Of a stretch of DNA of 16,666 nucleotides, positions 1-6,576 are shown piece after piece. Made by a program: the position numbers and the translations under genes. Below the pieces are notes generated by a model, which ran no database searches, had not been told where the DNA came from, and saw only the letters and a list, made by a program, of their open reading frames with translations. How positions within the stretch are numbered: the first letter of the stretch is position 1; every line of letters starts with the position of its first letter. The DNA comes from Acidobacteriota bacterium (lineage in GTDB: Bacteria; Acidobacteriota; Aminicenantia; UBA2199), in contig JAKAGC010000013.1 in NCBI GenBank assembly GCA_021817755.1, positions 1 to 16,666 on the forward strand, in the 5' to 3' direction.

Positions 1-644
1 AGATTACCCAATTCATAACAGGGAAGGTTTACGATTACGCAGAGGGAGACGCAGCACAGGCTTCTGGAGGCACGCTTAAAAAATTTTTACGCCATGTTGT
101 TCATATTAAACCCCAGATATTTATCCTATTCGATGACCTCGAGGCAGTATCTCCTTCCAATTTCCAATGGCTGTTGCATGCATATAATCCCATTGACATC
201 AATCAAAAGAAACACACGTTACAAATAAATAATTCACCCGCAGCAATGAAAGTTTTACTCCTTCTTCCTCATAAAGTCGATTTCGATTTAACCAATAAAT
301 ACACCTGCCCGCCTGAATTACCTACCCGCAGTTGGTCCGATACCTGGCATTTTAGTGCCCAAACAAAAACCCAATCCATTAAGGCCAATTTTCTTGCCGT
401 GTTAATGGTATACCGTGAAGGAGAAGAACAGACGTTGCCAAAGGCGAAATTAATAAAAGCTGATGGGGCAGTTGCAGTCAGTATTACTTTTCCCGACGGA
501 AATAAGCATGTGGTCATATTTCGTACCCCTTCAAGCCCACAAATCATCAAATGTCCGCCATTCGAAACAACTGCACGCGTATTCGCACAAGGTTTCGATA
601 AAAATGGTATCGCTTTAAAAGAAGAAACTCTTTCTATTAAATAA
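1..644 (+). CDS. Heparinase II/III-like protein, C-terminal part (5' truncated by window edge)
   Basis: The reading frame is open from position 3 and enters the window already in progress, so this is the last ~213 residues of a longer protein. The stretch just inside the edge (GDAAQASGG, then a run reading KPQIFILFDDLEA and FQWLLHAY) matches the beta-sandwich of heparinase II/III-family polysaccharide lyases. There a 'kP..fvi.DDl...p..f.wllH' segment is typical. The remainder is beta-rich with no membrane segment. The methionine at 174 is internal and not the start. Such proteins cleave acidic polysaccharides and are often encoded in capsule or exopolysaccharide loci, which fits the two genes that follow. 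Family assignment rests on the C-terminal domain only. The catalytic alpha-toroid lies outside the window and cannot be inspected. Confidence 0.72.
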   Translation, partial: ITQFITGKVYDYAEGDAAQASGGTLKKFLRHVVHIKPQIFILFDDLEAVSPSNFQWLLHAYNPIDINQKKHTLQINNSPAAMKVLLLLPHKVDFDLTNKYTCPPELPTRSWSDTWHFSAQTKTQSIKANFLAVLMVYREGEEQTLPKAKLIKADGAVAVSITFPDGNKHVVIFRTPSSPQIIKCPPFETTARVFAQGFDKNGIALKEETLSIK

Positions 645-658
645 AAATTTTTCAGGGT

Positions 659-688
659 GCAGGGGCGGTTTTATAAAAAAGCCCCTGC
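659..688 (+). promoter_or_regulatory. GC-rich hairpin abutting the DUF354 start codon
   Basis: GCAGGGGC (659-666) and GCCCCTGC (681-688) form a perfect 8-bp stem. The 14-base loop, GGTTTTATAAAAAA, can extend the pairing through TTTT/AAAA. An A9 run then leads directly into the ATG at 697. There is no U-tract after the stem on the plus strand, so it is not a canonical intrinsic terminator for the upstream gene. No Shine-Dalgarno sequence separates hairpin and start. It could govern mRNA stability or ribosome access; the role is inferred from position only. Confidence 0.55.
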
Positions 689-696
689 AAAAAAAA

Positions 697-1797
697 ATGA
701 AAATACTCATCGACATTAATCATCCTGCACATGTGCATTACTTTAAAAACTCTATCCGGTTACTTAGAGAGAAAGGGCATGATATAATCATAACCGCAAG
801 GGATCGTTACCCCGTATTCCCTCTACTCGATGCCTACAATGAAAAGTATTACAACCGTGGAAAAGGTTCCGATCATGTCATTGGAAAGTTATTGTACATA
901 GCTGTGGCGAATGCCAGGCTTCTTAAAATCGCATTAAAAGCAAAACCCGATCTATTTCTCAGTTTCGGAACACCATATCCCAATCATATTGCCTGGCTAA
1001 TGAGAAAGCCAGGTATCAATTTTCAGGATACCGAAAATGCAAGTTTAATGTTTGCCATTACCAAGCCCTTTGCATCCGTATATTGTACCCCCCGTTGTTT
1101 TCAAAAAGATCTCGGGGAAAAGCATATCCGGTTTGATGGGTACATGGAGTCCACTTATTTGCACCCCAATTATTTCACCCCCAATCCATCCATTTATGAA
1201 CTATTAAAGATTCCCCCCAATCAAAAATACATTATACTGCGGTTTGTTTCATGGAAAGCCTCTCATGATATAGGGCATAGAGGAATCTCATTGGAAATGA
1301 AACGGAAACTCGTTAAGCAGTTATCATCCTATGCGTCCGTATTTATTTCATCCGAAGCACCACTCCCCCAGGATTTACTCCCTTATAGCATCCCTATCCC
1401 ACCCCAACGCATGCATGATGCGCTCGCATTCGCCTCGTTATTATATGGCGAAAGTGCCACCATGGCTTCCGAATGTGCCATGCTCGGTACCTCGTCAATT
1501 TATCTCGATAATAACGGTCGTGGATATACCAAAGAAGAAGAGAAAAAATACCACCTGGTCTTTAACTATACTGAATCACAGCAGCACCAGGAAGAATCAT
1601 TGCAAAAAGCCATGGAATTACTCTCCAATAATCAGTTACGCGAAGAAATGCAATTACGCCGGAAAAAGATGTTAGAAAATACCATCGATGTAACCGCATT
1701 TATGACATGGTTTGTCGAGAATTACCCCCAGAGTAGAGCATTAATGAAAGAAGACCCCAATTTTCAATCCAAATTTAAATCCGTAGAAAAAGAATAA
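697..1797 (+). CDS. DUF354 family protein (GT-B-fold glycosyltransferase/epimerase-like)
   Basis: A 366-residue soluble protein. Its N-terminus MKILIDINHPAHVHYFKN is the hallmark opening of DUF354 proteins, which have a GT-B-like fold related to UDP-GlcNAc 2-epimerase and glycosyltransferases. Other family-like segments are TARDRYPVFPLL (33-44), SFGTPYPNHIAW (89-100), LRFVSWKASHD (181-191) and the nucleotide-sugar-site-like YGESATMASECAMLG (250-264). The start at 697 is fixed by the conserved N-terminus although no Shine-Dalgarno site precedes it; an A-run and a hairpin do. It sits between a polysaccharide-lyase-like gene and a sugar-phosphate transferase, implying surface glycan synthesis. 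No DUF354 substrate can be assigned from sequence. The family call is firm, the biochemical role is not. Confidence 0.85.
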   Translation: MKILIDINHPAHVHYFKNSIRLLREKGHDIIITARDRYPVFPLLDAYNEKYYNRGKGSDHVIGKLLYIAVANARLLKIALKAKPDLFLSFGTPYPNHIAWLMRKPGINFQDTENASLMFAITKPFASVYCTPRCFQKDLGEKHIRFDGYMESTYLHPNYFTPNPSIYELLKIPPNQKYIILRFVSWKASHDIGHRGISLEMKRKLVKQLSSYASVFISSEAPLPQDLLPYSIPIPPQRMHDALAFASLLYGESATMASECAMLGTSSIYLDNNGRGYTKEEEKKYHLVFNYTESQQHQEESLQKAMELLSNNQLREEMQLRRKKMLENTIDVTAFMTWFVENYPQSRALMKEDPNFQSKFKSVEKE

Positions 1798-1856
1798 TCC
1801 TTCTAAATAATTTTTACTTTTTAAAATGTTAAATTTATTCCCCAAAATAACTCATA

Positions 1857-1885
1857 TTGAAATAAAATGAAAAAAGTAATATAAT
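1857..1885 (+). promoter_or_regulatory. Sigma-70-type promoter for the phosphosugar transferase gene
   Basis: TTGAAA (1857-1862), a 17-base spacer and TATAAT (1880-1885) precede the gene at 1927. The predicted transcript would start near 1892. An AAAGGAG ribosome site lies at 1907-1913, but it is 13 bases from the ATG, longer than optimal. Confidence 0.6.
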
Positions 1886-1926
1886 GAAATTTAGAGAGAC
1901 TATTATAAAGGAGTAAAAACGGGATA

Positions 1927-3321
1927 ATGGCAAAATTAAAACATGCACCTGCAATAAGAATTATCCTTTTCGATTTACTTTTGCTCAATTTGATTAATGT
2001 ATTTTTTGTATTCGTTATAAAAAAATATAGTTTTCGTACTTCCCCCGGAGGAGACAATTACACATTACTCCTTATTCTTTTCAATCTCCTATGGGTCATG
2101 CTGAATACATTGATAACTCAATACAGTATGGAAATCAACAAGGGTATTCTCCAGGAAATAAAAAAAATATTTATAAATATAATCCTTTTTACAGGTGTCG
2201 TTTCTATTTTTGCATTTTACTTTAAGAGCTTTATGTATTCACGTTTAATCATATTCGGTTCCATCATTACATTTTTCATCTTACTTATTCCAAGCCATTT
2301 TCTCTTATGGAAGTTTCTCAAATGGATCGATAAAAAGAACCCCCAAAAAAGGAAGATACTCATTGTCGGGCATGATCCCGGTACCTTCGAATTATCCAAT
2401 GCACTATCCGCCAATCCCGATATTCAATATGACATCATGATTTACATCGGAAGTCAAATCCTTGAAAGGCAAATAGATGATAAATTTATAGTCGGGCATC
2501 TATCCAAAATCAAAGATCTTTTTGAAAACAATAACTTCGATGAAATCTTTATCCATGTATCCACTTTCTCCGTAGAAGAGATACGGGAATTAATTGAAAT
2601 TGCCGATTTCTACGGAACCCGTATTCGTATTATCCCCGAATTTTTCAAATTAGTGGAGCATAATTTTAAAATCAATTTAATCGAAAACATCCCCATTATT
2701 CATATCAATGAAATTCCGCTCGATAAATACTATAATTCACTTTACAAACGCTTATTCGACCTCGCATTTTCTATAATTGCCCTTCTTTTGCTCTCTCCTT
2801 TAATGATGCTCATCTGTATACTCATAAAATTAACCACTAGAGGCCCTTTGTTCTATATAGTCGAACGAGTCGGAAGAAAAGGAGAAATCTTCAAATTGTA
2901 TAAATTCCGAACCATGTATCATACCGAAGAAAACATAGAAACACTCTCAACCAGTAAAAACGATTCAAGGGTAACCAGACTCGGGAGATTCTTGAGAAAA
3001 TACAATCTCGATGAGCTCCCTCAATTTTACAATGTATTGAGAGGTGATATGAGTGTCGTCGGTCCCAGACCTCACCGTGTCTATCTCGATAAAAAACTCC
3101 AGGATCAATTGAATAAATATATGATCCGTCATTATGTCAAACCCGGAATTACAGGGTGGGCACAGGTAAATGGATGGAGAGGCCCTACCGACACAATAGA
3201 ACAAAAAAACCAGCGCCTCGCACATGATCTCTGGTATTTAAATAACTGGACCTTTTGGATGGATATAAAAATTATTTTCTTTACTCTATTTGGAAAAAAA
3301 GTGCATAAAAATGCATTTTAG
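1927..3321 (+). CDS. wcaJ: Undecaprenyl-phosphate hexose-1-phosphate transferase (WcaJ-type)
   Basis: This 464-residue inner-membrane enzyme is predicted to move a hexose-1-phosphate from UDP-sugar to undecaprenyl phosphate, the first step of an exopolysaccharide or O-antigen repeat unit. Four N-terminal membrane helices (about 11-31, 44-66, 80-99, 104-125) lead to a Rossmann-like domain opening with KILIVGHDPGT (143-153). The C-terminal bacterial sugar transferase domain starts with a reentrant helix around 278-301 containing S290-P291. It carries FKLYKFRTM (322-330), the catalytic LDELPQFYNVLRGDMS (361-376, acidic pair D362-E363), VGPRPHR (378-384) and KPGITGWAQVNGWRG (405-419). The ending WRGPTDT...WMDIKIIF is typical of the WcaJ subgroup rather than of short PglC-like enzymes. 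Glucose as the sugar is inferred from the family. It has its own promoter upstream. Confidence 0.88.
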   Translation: MAKLKHAPAIRIILFDLLLLNLINVFFVFVIKKYSFRTSPGGDNYTLLLILFNLLWVMLNTLITQYSMEINKGILQEIKKIFINIILFTGVVSIFAFYFKSFMYSRLIIFGSIITFFILLIPSHFLLWKFLKWIDKKNPQKRKILIVGHDPGTFELSNALSANPDIQYDIMIYIGSQILERQIDDKFIVGHLSKIKDLFENNNFDEIFIHVSTFSVEEIRELIEIADFYGTRIRIIPEFFKLVEHNFKINLIENIPIIHINEIPLDKYYNSLYKRLFDLAFSIIALLLLSPLMMLICILIKLTTRGPLFYIVERVGRKGEIFKLYKFRTMYHTEENIETLSTSKNDSRVTRLGRFLRKYNLDELPQFYNVLRGDMSVVGPRPHRVYLDKKLQDQLNKYMIRHYVKPGITGWAQVNGWRGPTDTIEQKNQRLAHDLWYLNNWTFWMDIKIIFFTLFGKKVHKNAF

Positions 3322-3327
3322 AATCTC

Positions 3328-4041
3328 ATGAATAATGCAAAATACTTATCTCTCATTAAACCATTAAAACCATTCTTTCTCTTATTCATTGCATTTCTAT
3401 TTTTGGTAGCCTGCTGCCCCAATGTTTCCCAGGAAAAATCGAAGATCACAGAGCGGTATGCCAATGGAAAAAAGAAAGCACTCTGTAAATATAGGGGAAA
3501 AGGCGAATTGGAAGTATTAATCGAAAAAATCACCTACAATGATAAGGCTCAGGCTATTTCTCAAGAATTTCCCGAAGAACGCATCATTAAATTCTACACA
3601 TGGCATTCCAATGGTAATAGGAGAAGCGAAACCATATATAAAAATGGTTTTATAAACGGAAATACCCTCGAATGGAACCGGGCGGGTCAGATCAAAAGAG
3701 AAAGCCTCTACAAAGATGATTTGCTCATTCGCCAGGTCGAATATTTAAGAAATACAAGAGTGGAAAAAATTTATAGAATGGGTGAACTCTTCATAAGCCG
3801 CGAGTATAAGGATGGAATACTCGTTACCCAAATGATCTTTGATGATAAGGGAAAATTAATTAACGTTGTCTATCGATACCCAGATGGACAAATCAGCGAT
3901 GAAAGGGAATACAAAGACGGAAAAAAGAATGGCTGGTGGACCTACTGGGATAAAAACGGACGGCTCGTCAATCGAACATTTTTCAAAGATGATCAATCCG
4001 TGGAATTGAATTCCAAACAAACAGATCAAAAGAAATTCTGA
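3328..4041 (+). CDS. Outer-surface lipoprotein with YwqK/MORN-like repeats
   Basis: A 237-residue protein with a signal peptide: basic start, hydrophobic stretch 16-27, lipobox L26-V-A-C29. It is therefore a predicted lipoprotein anchored at Cys29. The mature part is a run of MORN-variant repeats of about 20-25 residues with the motif 'Y.NG.......' and 'Y.dGk..G.w..wd..G'. Examples are WHSNGNRRSETIYKNG, EYKDGILVTQM, RYPDGQISDEREYKDGKKNG and WTYWDKNGRLVNR. These repeats are commonly annotated as YwqK-family antitoxin, but no toxin partner is present, so a toxin-antitoxin role is unlikely. The start lies 6 bases after the preceding stop and has no clear ribosome site, suggesting coupling to the transferase gene. 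It may be a surface-exposed accessory of the glycan locus; function unknown. Confidence 0.7.
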   Translation: MNNAKYLSLIKPLKPFFLLFIAFLFLVACCPNVSQEKSKITERYANGKKKALCKYRGKGELEVLIEKITYNDKAQAISQEFPEERIIKFYTWHSNGNRRSETIYKNGFINGNTLEWNRAGQIKRESLYKDDLLIRQVEYLRNTRVEKIYRMGELFISREYKDGILVTQMIFDDKGKLINVVYRYPDGQISDEREYKDGKKNGWWTYWDKNGRLVNRTFFKDDQSVELNSKQTDQKKF

Positions 4042-4063
4042 TTGATTCCCTTTACTTTTTCTA

Positions 4064-4092
4064 TTGTTTTTTATACACTATTAGAATATAAA
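4064..4092 (+). promoter_or_regulatory. Predicted promoter of the DUF6916-kinase-B1-B2 operon
   Basis: TTGTTT (4064-4069), a 17-base spacer and TATAAA (4087-4092) would start transcription close to 4099. The very strong ribosome site AAAGGAGG follows at 4104-4111, nine bases before the ATG at 4121. The spacing is ideal but the hexamers are only partial matches. Confidence 0.45.
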
Positions 4093-4120
4093 ACAAAACC
4101 CATAAAGGAGGATAATTGAT

Positions 4121-4426
4121 ATGAACCAATACCTTAACAAATCCGATTACGAACCTTATTTAAACCAGACATTTACTGTACACAGCCAGATCGTCGGAGA
4201 TGTCAATGTAGTCTTAGCTGAGATTACCGAAAAAAACTATCCTGGCATGGAATCCTTTTCTCTATTCTTCCGTGGTCCATTACAACCCGTTATGCAGCAA
4301 ATGATTTATACTGTTACTCACGAAAAAATGGGAGATTTTGAAATTTTTATGGTTCCCATTCAATACCCCAAACAGGATGGTATTTATTATCAATCGTTAT
4401 TCAATCGCCTAACAGAGAAAAAATAA
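4121..4426 (+). CDS. Small DUF6916-like protein
   Basis: A 101-residue soluble protein without signal or membrane segments. Its layout resembles DUF6916 domain proteins: an N-terminal 'y.p.lnqtF.v' segment (YEPYLNQTFTV), a central FSLFFRGPL, then QMIYTVTHEKMG and a hydrophobic FEIFMVPIQ before YYQSLFN near the end. From memory, DUF6916 genes often neighbour tail-collar-domain proteins. Three collar genes occur 10 kb downstream in this window, so the two may belong to one system. The function of the domain is not established. AAAGGAGG nine bases upstream fixes the start. The HprK-like kinase gene begins 32 bases after its stop, on the same strand, probably co-transcribed. Confidence 0.65.
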   Translation: MNQYLNKSDYEPYLNQTFTVHSQIVGDVNVVLAEITEKNYPGMESFSLFFRGPLQPVMQQMIYTVTHEKMGDFEIFMVPIQYPKQDGIYYQSLFNRLTEKK

Positions 4427-4458
4427 ACAATAAAATCCGAAGGTGAGAACCATTCACA

Positions 4459-5358
4459 ATGCCATACCGATACAGCATTTTCGGTTTAATAATCGATTCA
4501 TGTATTGAACTACCCCAACTCCCCAAAAGCGAAGGTATCCCTCAAATACGCATTGAATGGGGGGATGTTCCACCGGTACTCGAAGAATCTCATAAAACCA
4601 CACCTCGTTTCCAGGCTAAACCCGGTTGTATTTTAATAAAGGGCGAAAACTCAGCAAGAATTCTTGTAAGCCAGGGAACCCATATTCAAGTTCAGAGGTT
4701 ACAGGGTGCCAATGATCACACAATCAGATCATTTATCCTTAGTTCCGCTCTCGGTGCCATTCTTCACCAGAGGAACTTGCTTCCCCTTCACGCCAGTGGC
4801 ATTAAAACCAATGATAAATGCGTGATATTTTGTGGCAGGCCCGGTACAGGTAAATCCACTATTGCAAATTTTTTCCTACGACGCCAATATGAATTACATA
4901 CCGATGATATCTGTGTGATTAAACTCGATGAAGAGCAAAACCCCCTCGTTTTTCCCACTTACCCTCAACTTAAATTGTGGGGAGAAACCATCGAAAAAAA
5001 CGGTGATAATGTCTCTTCCTATTCCCCCGTTCCATCTTTCCCCAATAAGTACTTTGTCCCTGTAAACCGGTTTAACTCTCTCCCCCTTCACATTAAATCC
5101 ATATTCATCCTTGCTCCTTATGAGAAAGATACAATCGAAATTCTACCTATCAAGGGCATGAATAAACATAAAGCATTAAAATTCCAGACATACCGCCGTA
5201 GGTTCCTTGATGGCCTCGGAACAACCCAATCCCATTTCAATATTGCTGTAAAAGTCGCTCAACAAGTTCCCATGTTCCGGGTCCATCGTCCCAAAACTAA
5301 ATTTCTGCTCGATGAACTCGGAAATAAACTAGAGGAAATATTTTTACACGGAGAATAA
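4459..5358 (+). CDS. HprK-like kinase of a lasso peptide cluster (putative lasso tailoring kinase)
   Basis: A 299-residue protein with the HPr kinase fold. LPLHASG (108-114) carries the conserved His111, GRPGTGKST (126-134) is the Walker A loop with Lys132, and HTDDI (147-151) supplies the acidic pair D149-D150. The N-terminal ~100 residues are not the canonical HprK regulatory domain but match the extension seen in kinases of lasso clusters. In paeninodin-type clusters such kinases phosphorylate the C-terminal Ser of the precursor, and the precursor found here at 6296-6436 ends in Ser. AAGGTGAG (4440-4447) precedes the start. Only one base separates its stop from the B1 start, so the two are translated together. 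A true HPr regulator is unlikely, because no PTS gene is nearby. A paralogue of 297 residues lies at 11995-12888. Confidence 0.82.
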   Translation: MPYRYSIFGLIIDSCIELPQLPKSEGIPQIRIEWGDVPPVLEESHKTTPRFQAKPGCILIKGENSARILVSQGTHIQVQRLQGANDHTIRSFILSSALGAILHQRNLLPLHASGIKTNDKCVIFCGRPGTGKSTIANFFLRRQYELHTDDICVIKLDEEQNPLVFPTYPQLKLWGETIEKNGDNVSSYSPVPSFPNKYFVPVNRFNSLPLHIKSIFILAPYEKDTIEILPIKGMNKHKALKFQTYRRRFLDGLGTTQSHFNIAVKVAQQVPMFRVHRPKTKFLLDELGNKLEEIFLHGE

Positions 5359-5359
5359 T

Positions 5360-5674
5360 ATGACTAAAAACTCAACTCAAAATAATGCCAATGAATCGAC
5401 TTTAAAAATGGATTCCAAATTGTCACGCAATGCAGATATAATTTTTAGTGATATGGACGGAGAAACCGTTATGATGAGCATCGATAACGGGGAATATTAC
5501 GGTATTAACCCCATCGGAAGCCGTATCTGGAATGCATTGGAAACTCCCCACACACCTTCCGAAATCATCGATATGCTGTTACCTCATTTCGATGTAACAC
5601 GAGATCAATGCGCCAGGGATGTTATACCTTTCCTCGAACGTATGGTCGAAAAAGGAATTATAAAAAGCATATAA
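5360..5674 (+). CDS. Lasso peptide B1 protein: PqqD-like RiPP recognition element
   Basis: A 104-residue protein of the PqqD fold. The diagnostic segment is SIDNGEYYGINPIGSRIWNA (45-64), matching the family pattern 'd...g.yy.lN..g..iW'. A helical tail follows (PSEIIDMLLPHFDVTRDQCARD) with a closing FLERMVEKGII. Such proteins bind the precursor's leader around its YxxP-type motif and deliver it to the B2 peptidase. The first ~20 residues are Asn/Ser-rich and poorly conserved. Met17 (codon at 5408) is an alternative start, but GGAG just upstream of 5360 and the one-base gap to the kinase favour the longer form. B2 follows on the same strand 24 bases later. Confidence 0.87.
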   Translation: MTKNSTQNNANESTLKMDSKLSRNADIIFSDMDGETVMMSIDNGEYYGINPIGSRIWNALETPHTPSEIIDMLLPHFDVTRDQCARDVIPFLERMVEKGIIKSI

Positions 5675-5698
5675 ATCAACTGTATCGATTAATCCTTT

Positions 5699-6211
5699 AT
5701 GTCTTCAATTATTCGTAAAATAAAAAAATTCGTACTACTATCCCCACGAGAAAATCGCATGTTTTGGGAAGCTGTTTTCTGGTGCGCAATAGCACGGCTT
5801 TCCATCCATTTATTACCTTTTCGTATCTACTCCCGGCTTATAGGAAAACCTCAACAAATACCCAAAGAGGAAATTATTCATACACAGATTGAGGAGAAAC
5901 ATAGAGATGGAGAAATACCAAATAAGAAAGACCCGGATGAAAGTTTATTAAAATTATTAAAATTGATCTCCCGTGCCATTAATAGAGCCAGCAGCCATGT
6001 GCCCTGGAAAACAAAATGTATGGTTGAAGCAATTGCAGTCAAAAGAATGCTTCAAAGACGAAAAATACCCTGTACTGTCTTTCTCGGGGTCGCAAAGGAT
6101 AAAAATCAGAAGGATAAACTCATTGCTCACGCCTGGTTAAAATGCGATGATATAATTGTGACTGGAAAAAATATGGATTATAAATATACTGTTGTATCTT
6201 GTTTTAGATAA
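5699..6211 (+). CDS. Lasso peptide B2 protein: transglutaminase-like leader peptidase
   Basis: A 170-residue protein of the transglutaminase-like lasso B2 family, the cysteine protease that removes the leader from the precursor before cyclisation. The active-site region reads PWKTKCMVEAIAVKRMLQRR (102-121), with nucleophile Cys107, followed by IPCTVFLGVA. The catalytic His is H144 in LIAHAWLKC. The third member should be an Asp shortly after; D150 or D151 are candidates but I cannot decide. An amphipathic, mildly hydrophobic N-terminus (FWEAVFWCAIARLSIHLLPF) is usual in the family. No good ribosome site precedes the ATG, so translation may depend on B1. Its 3' end converges with the precursor gene, with 84 bases between the two stops. 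Confidence 0.86.
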   Translation: MSSIIRKIKKFVLLSPRENRMFWEAVFWCAIARLSIHLLPFRIYSRLIGKPQQIPKEEIIHTQIEEKHRDGEIPNKKDPDESLLKLLKLISRAINRASSHVPWKTKCMVEAIAVKRMLQRRKIPCTVFLGVAKDKNQKDKLIAHAWLKCDDIIVTGKNMDYKYTVVSCFR

Positions 6212-6295
6212 TAATTTAAAAAAACCTCGTTCAACTTCTCCAACCGGTAATCAATGCTACTTCCCCCTTTCGCATGACCGGGAAATCCAATTGAA

Positions 6296-6436
6296 TCAAG
6301 AAGGTCTATAGCTGTAAGCTTCTACAGTGTTTACAACAGCTCCGACCTCAGTGGATTTTGCATTTAAAATAGTTAATTGTGGAGCAACCCATTGACGGCT
6401 GGCTTTTCCTGCGTTCGTCTCTTTTTCATCCTTCAT
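6296..6436 (-). CDS. Lasso peptide precursor (A), 46 aa
   Basis: This small gene reads from the ATG at 6436 to the TGA at 6296-6298. The leader contains W16-V-A-P19-Q-L21, a variant of the YxxPxL motif read by B1 proteins, with Trp replacing Tyr. T29 is the Thr normally at leader position -2. Cleavage two residues on gives the core VGAVVNTVEAYSYRPS (31-46): Val1, Gly2, Glu9 as ring acceptor and a seven-residue tail ending in Ser16. Paeninodin's AGPGTSTPD ring aligns the same way, with Gly at 2 and the acidic residue at 9. Cleavage before Gly32 would give an 8-residue ring to the same Glu. AAGGAG (6446-6451) lies nine bases upstream. The gene sits between B2 and C. Cores with Val1 are uncommon, so the exact N-terminus is uncertain. 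Confidence 0.83.
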   Translation of the reverse strand: MKDEKETNAGKASRQWVAPQLTILNAKSTEVGAVVNTVEAYSYRPS

Positions 6437-6505
6437 TTCAAAGATCTCCTTCTTAATCACTAATTATTCAAAAATTAAAACAGATTTTTCATTTTTCTAA
6501 GTTAT

Positions 6506-6534
6506 AATATACAGAAATAGGGAAAAGATGTCAA
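6506..6534 (-). promoter_or_regulatory. Strong sigma-70-type promoter for the lasso precursor
   Basis: On the minus strand, consensus TTGACA (6529-6534), a 17-base spacer and TATATT (6506-6511) lie between the cyclase stop and the precursor. The predicted transcript starts near 6499 and has a ~63-base leader. It is the closest match to consensus in the window, consistent with a precursor needed in excess over its enzymes. Confidence 0.72.
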
Positions 6535-6576
6535 ATTTTTTTCACATCAAAATAAATTTTATCCATTGGTTTTCCG

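Noticed and set aside
3328..4041. Toxin-antitoxin system suggested by YwqK-like repeats
   Set aside because: The protein is a lipoprotein of MORN-type repeats and no toxin partner flanks it; the YwqK antitoxin label is generic for these repeats.
4894..5091. 65-codon minus-strand frame inside the first kinase gene
   Set aside because: Shadow of a clearly coding frame, with no recognisable features of its own.
6212..6295. Intrinsic terminator between the B2 and precursor stops
   Set aside because: Only a 5-bp CCGGT/ACCGG pairing with a long loop was found, and the T-run is too far from it to support a call.
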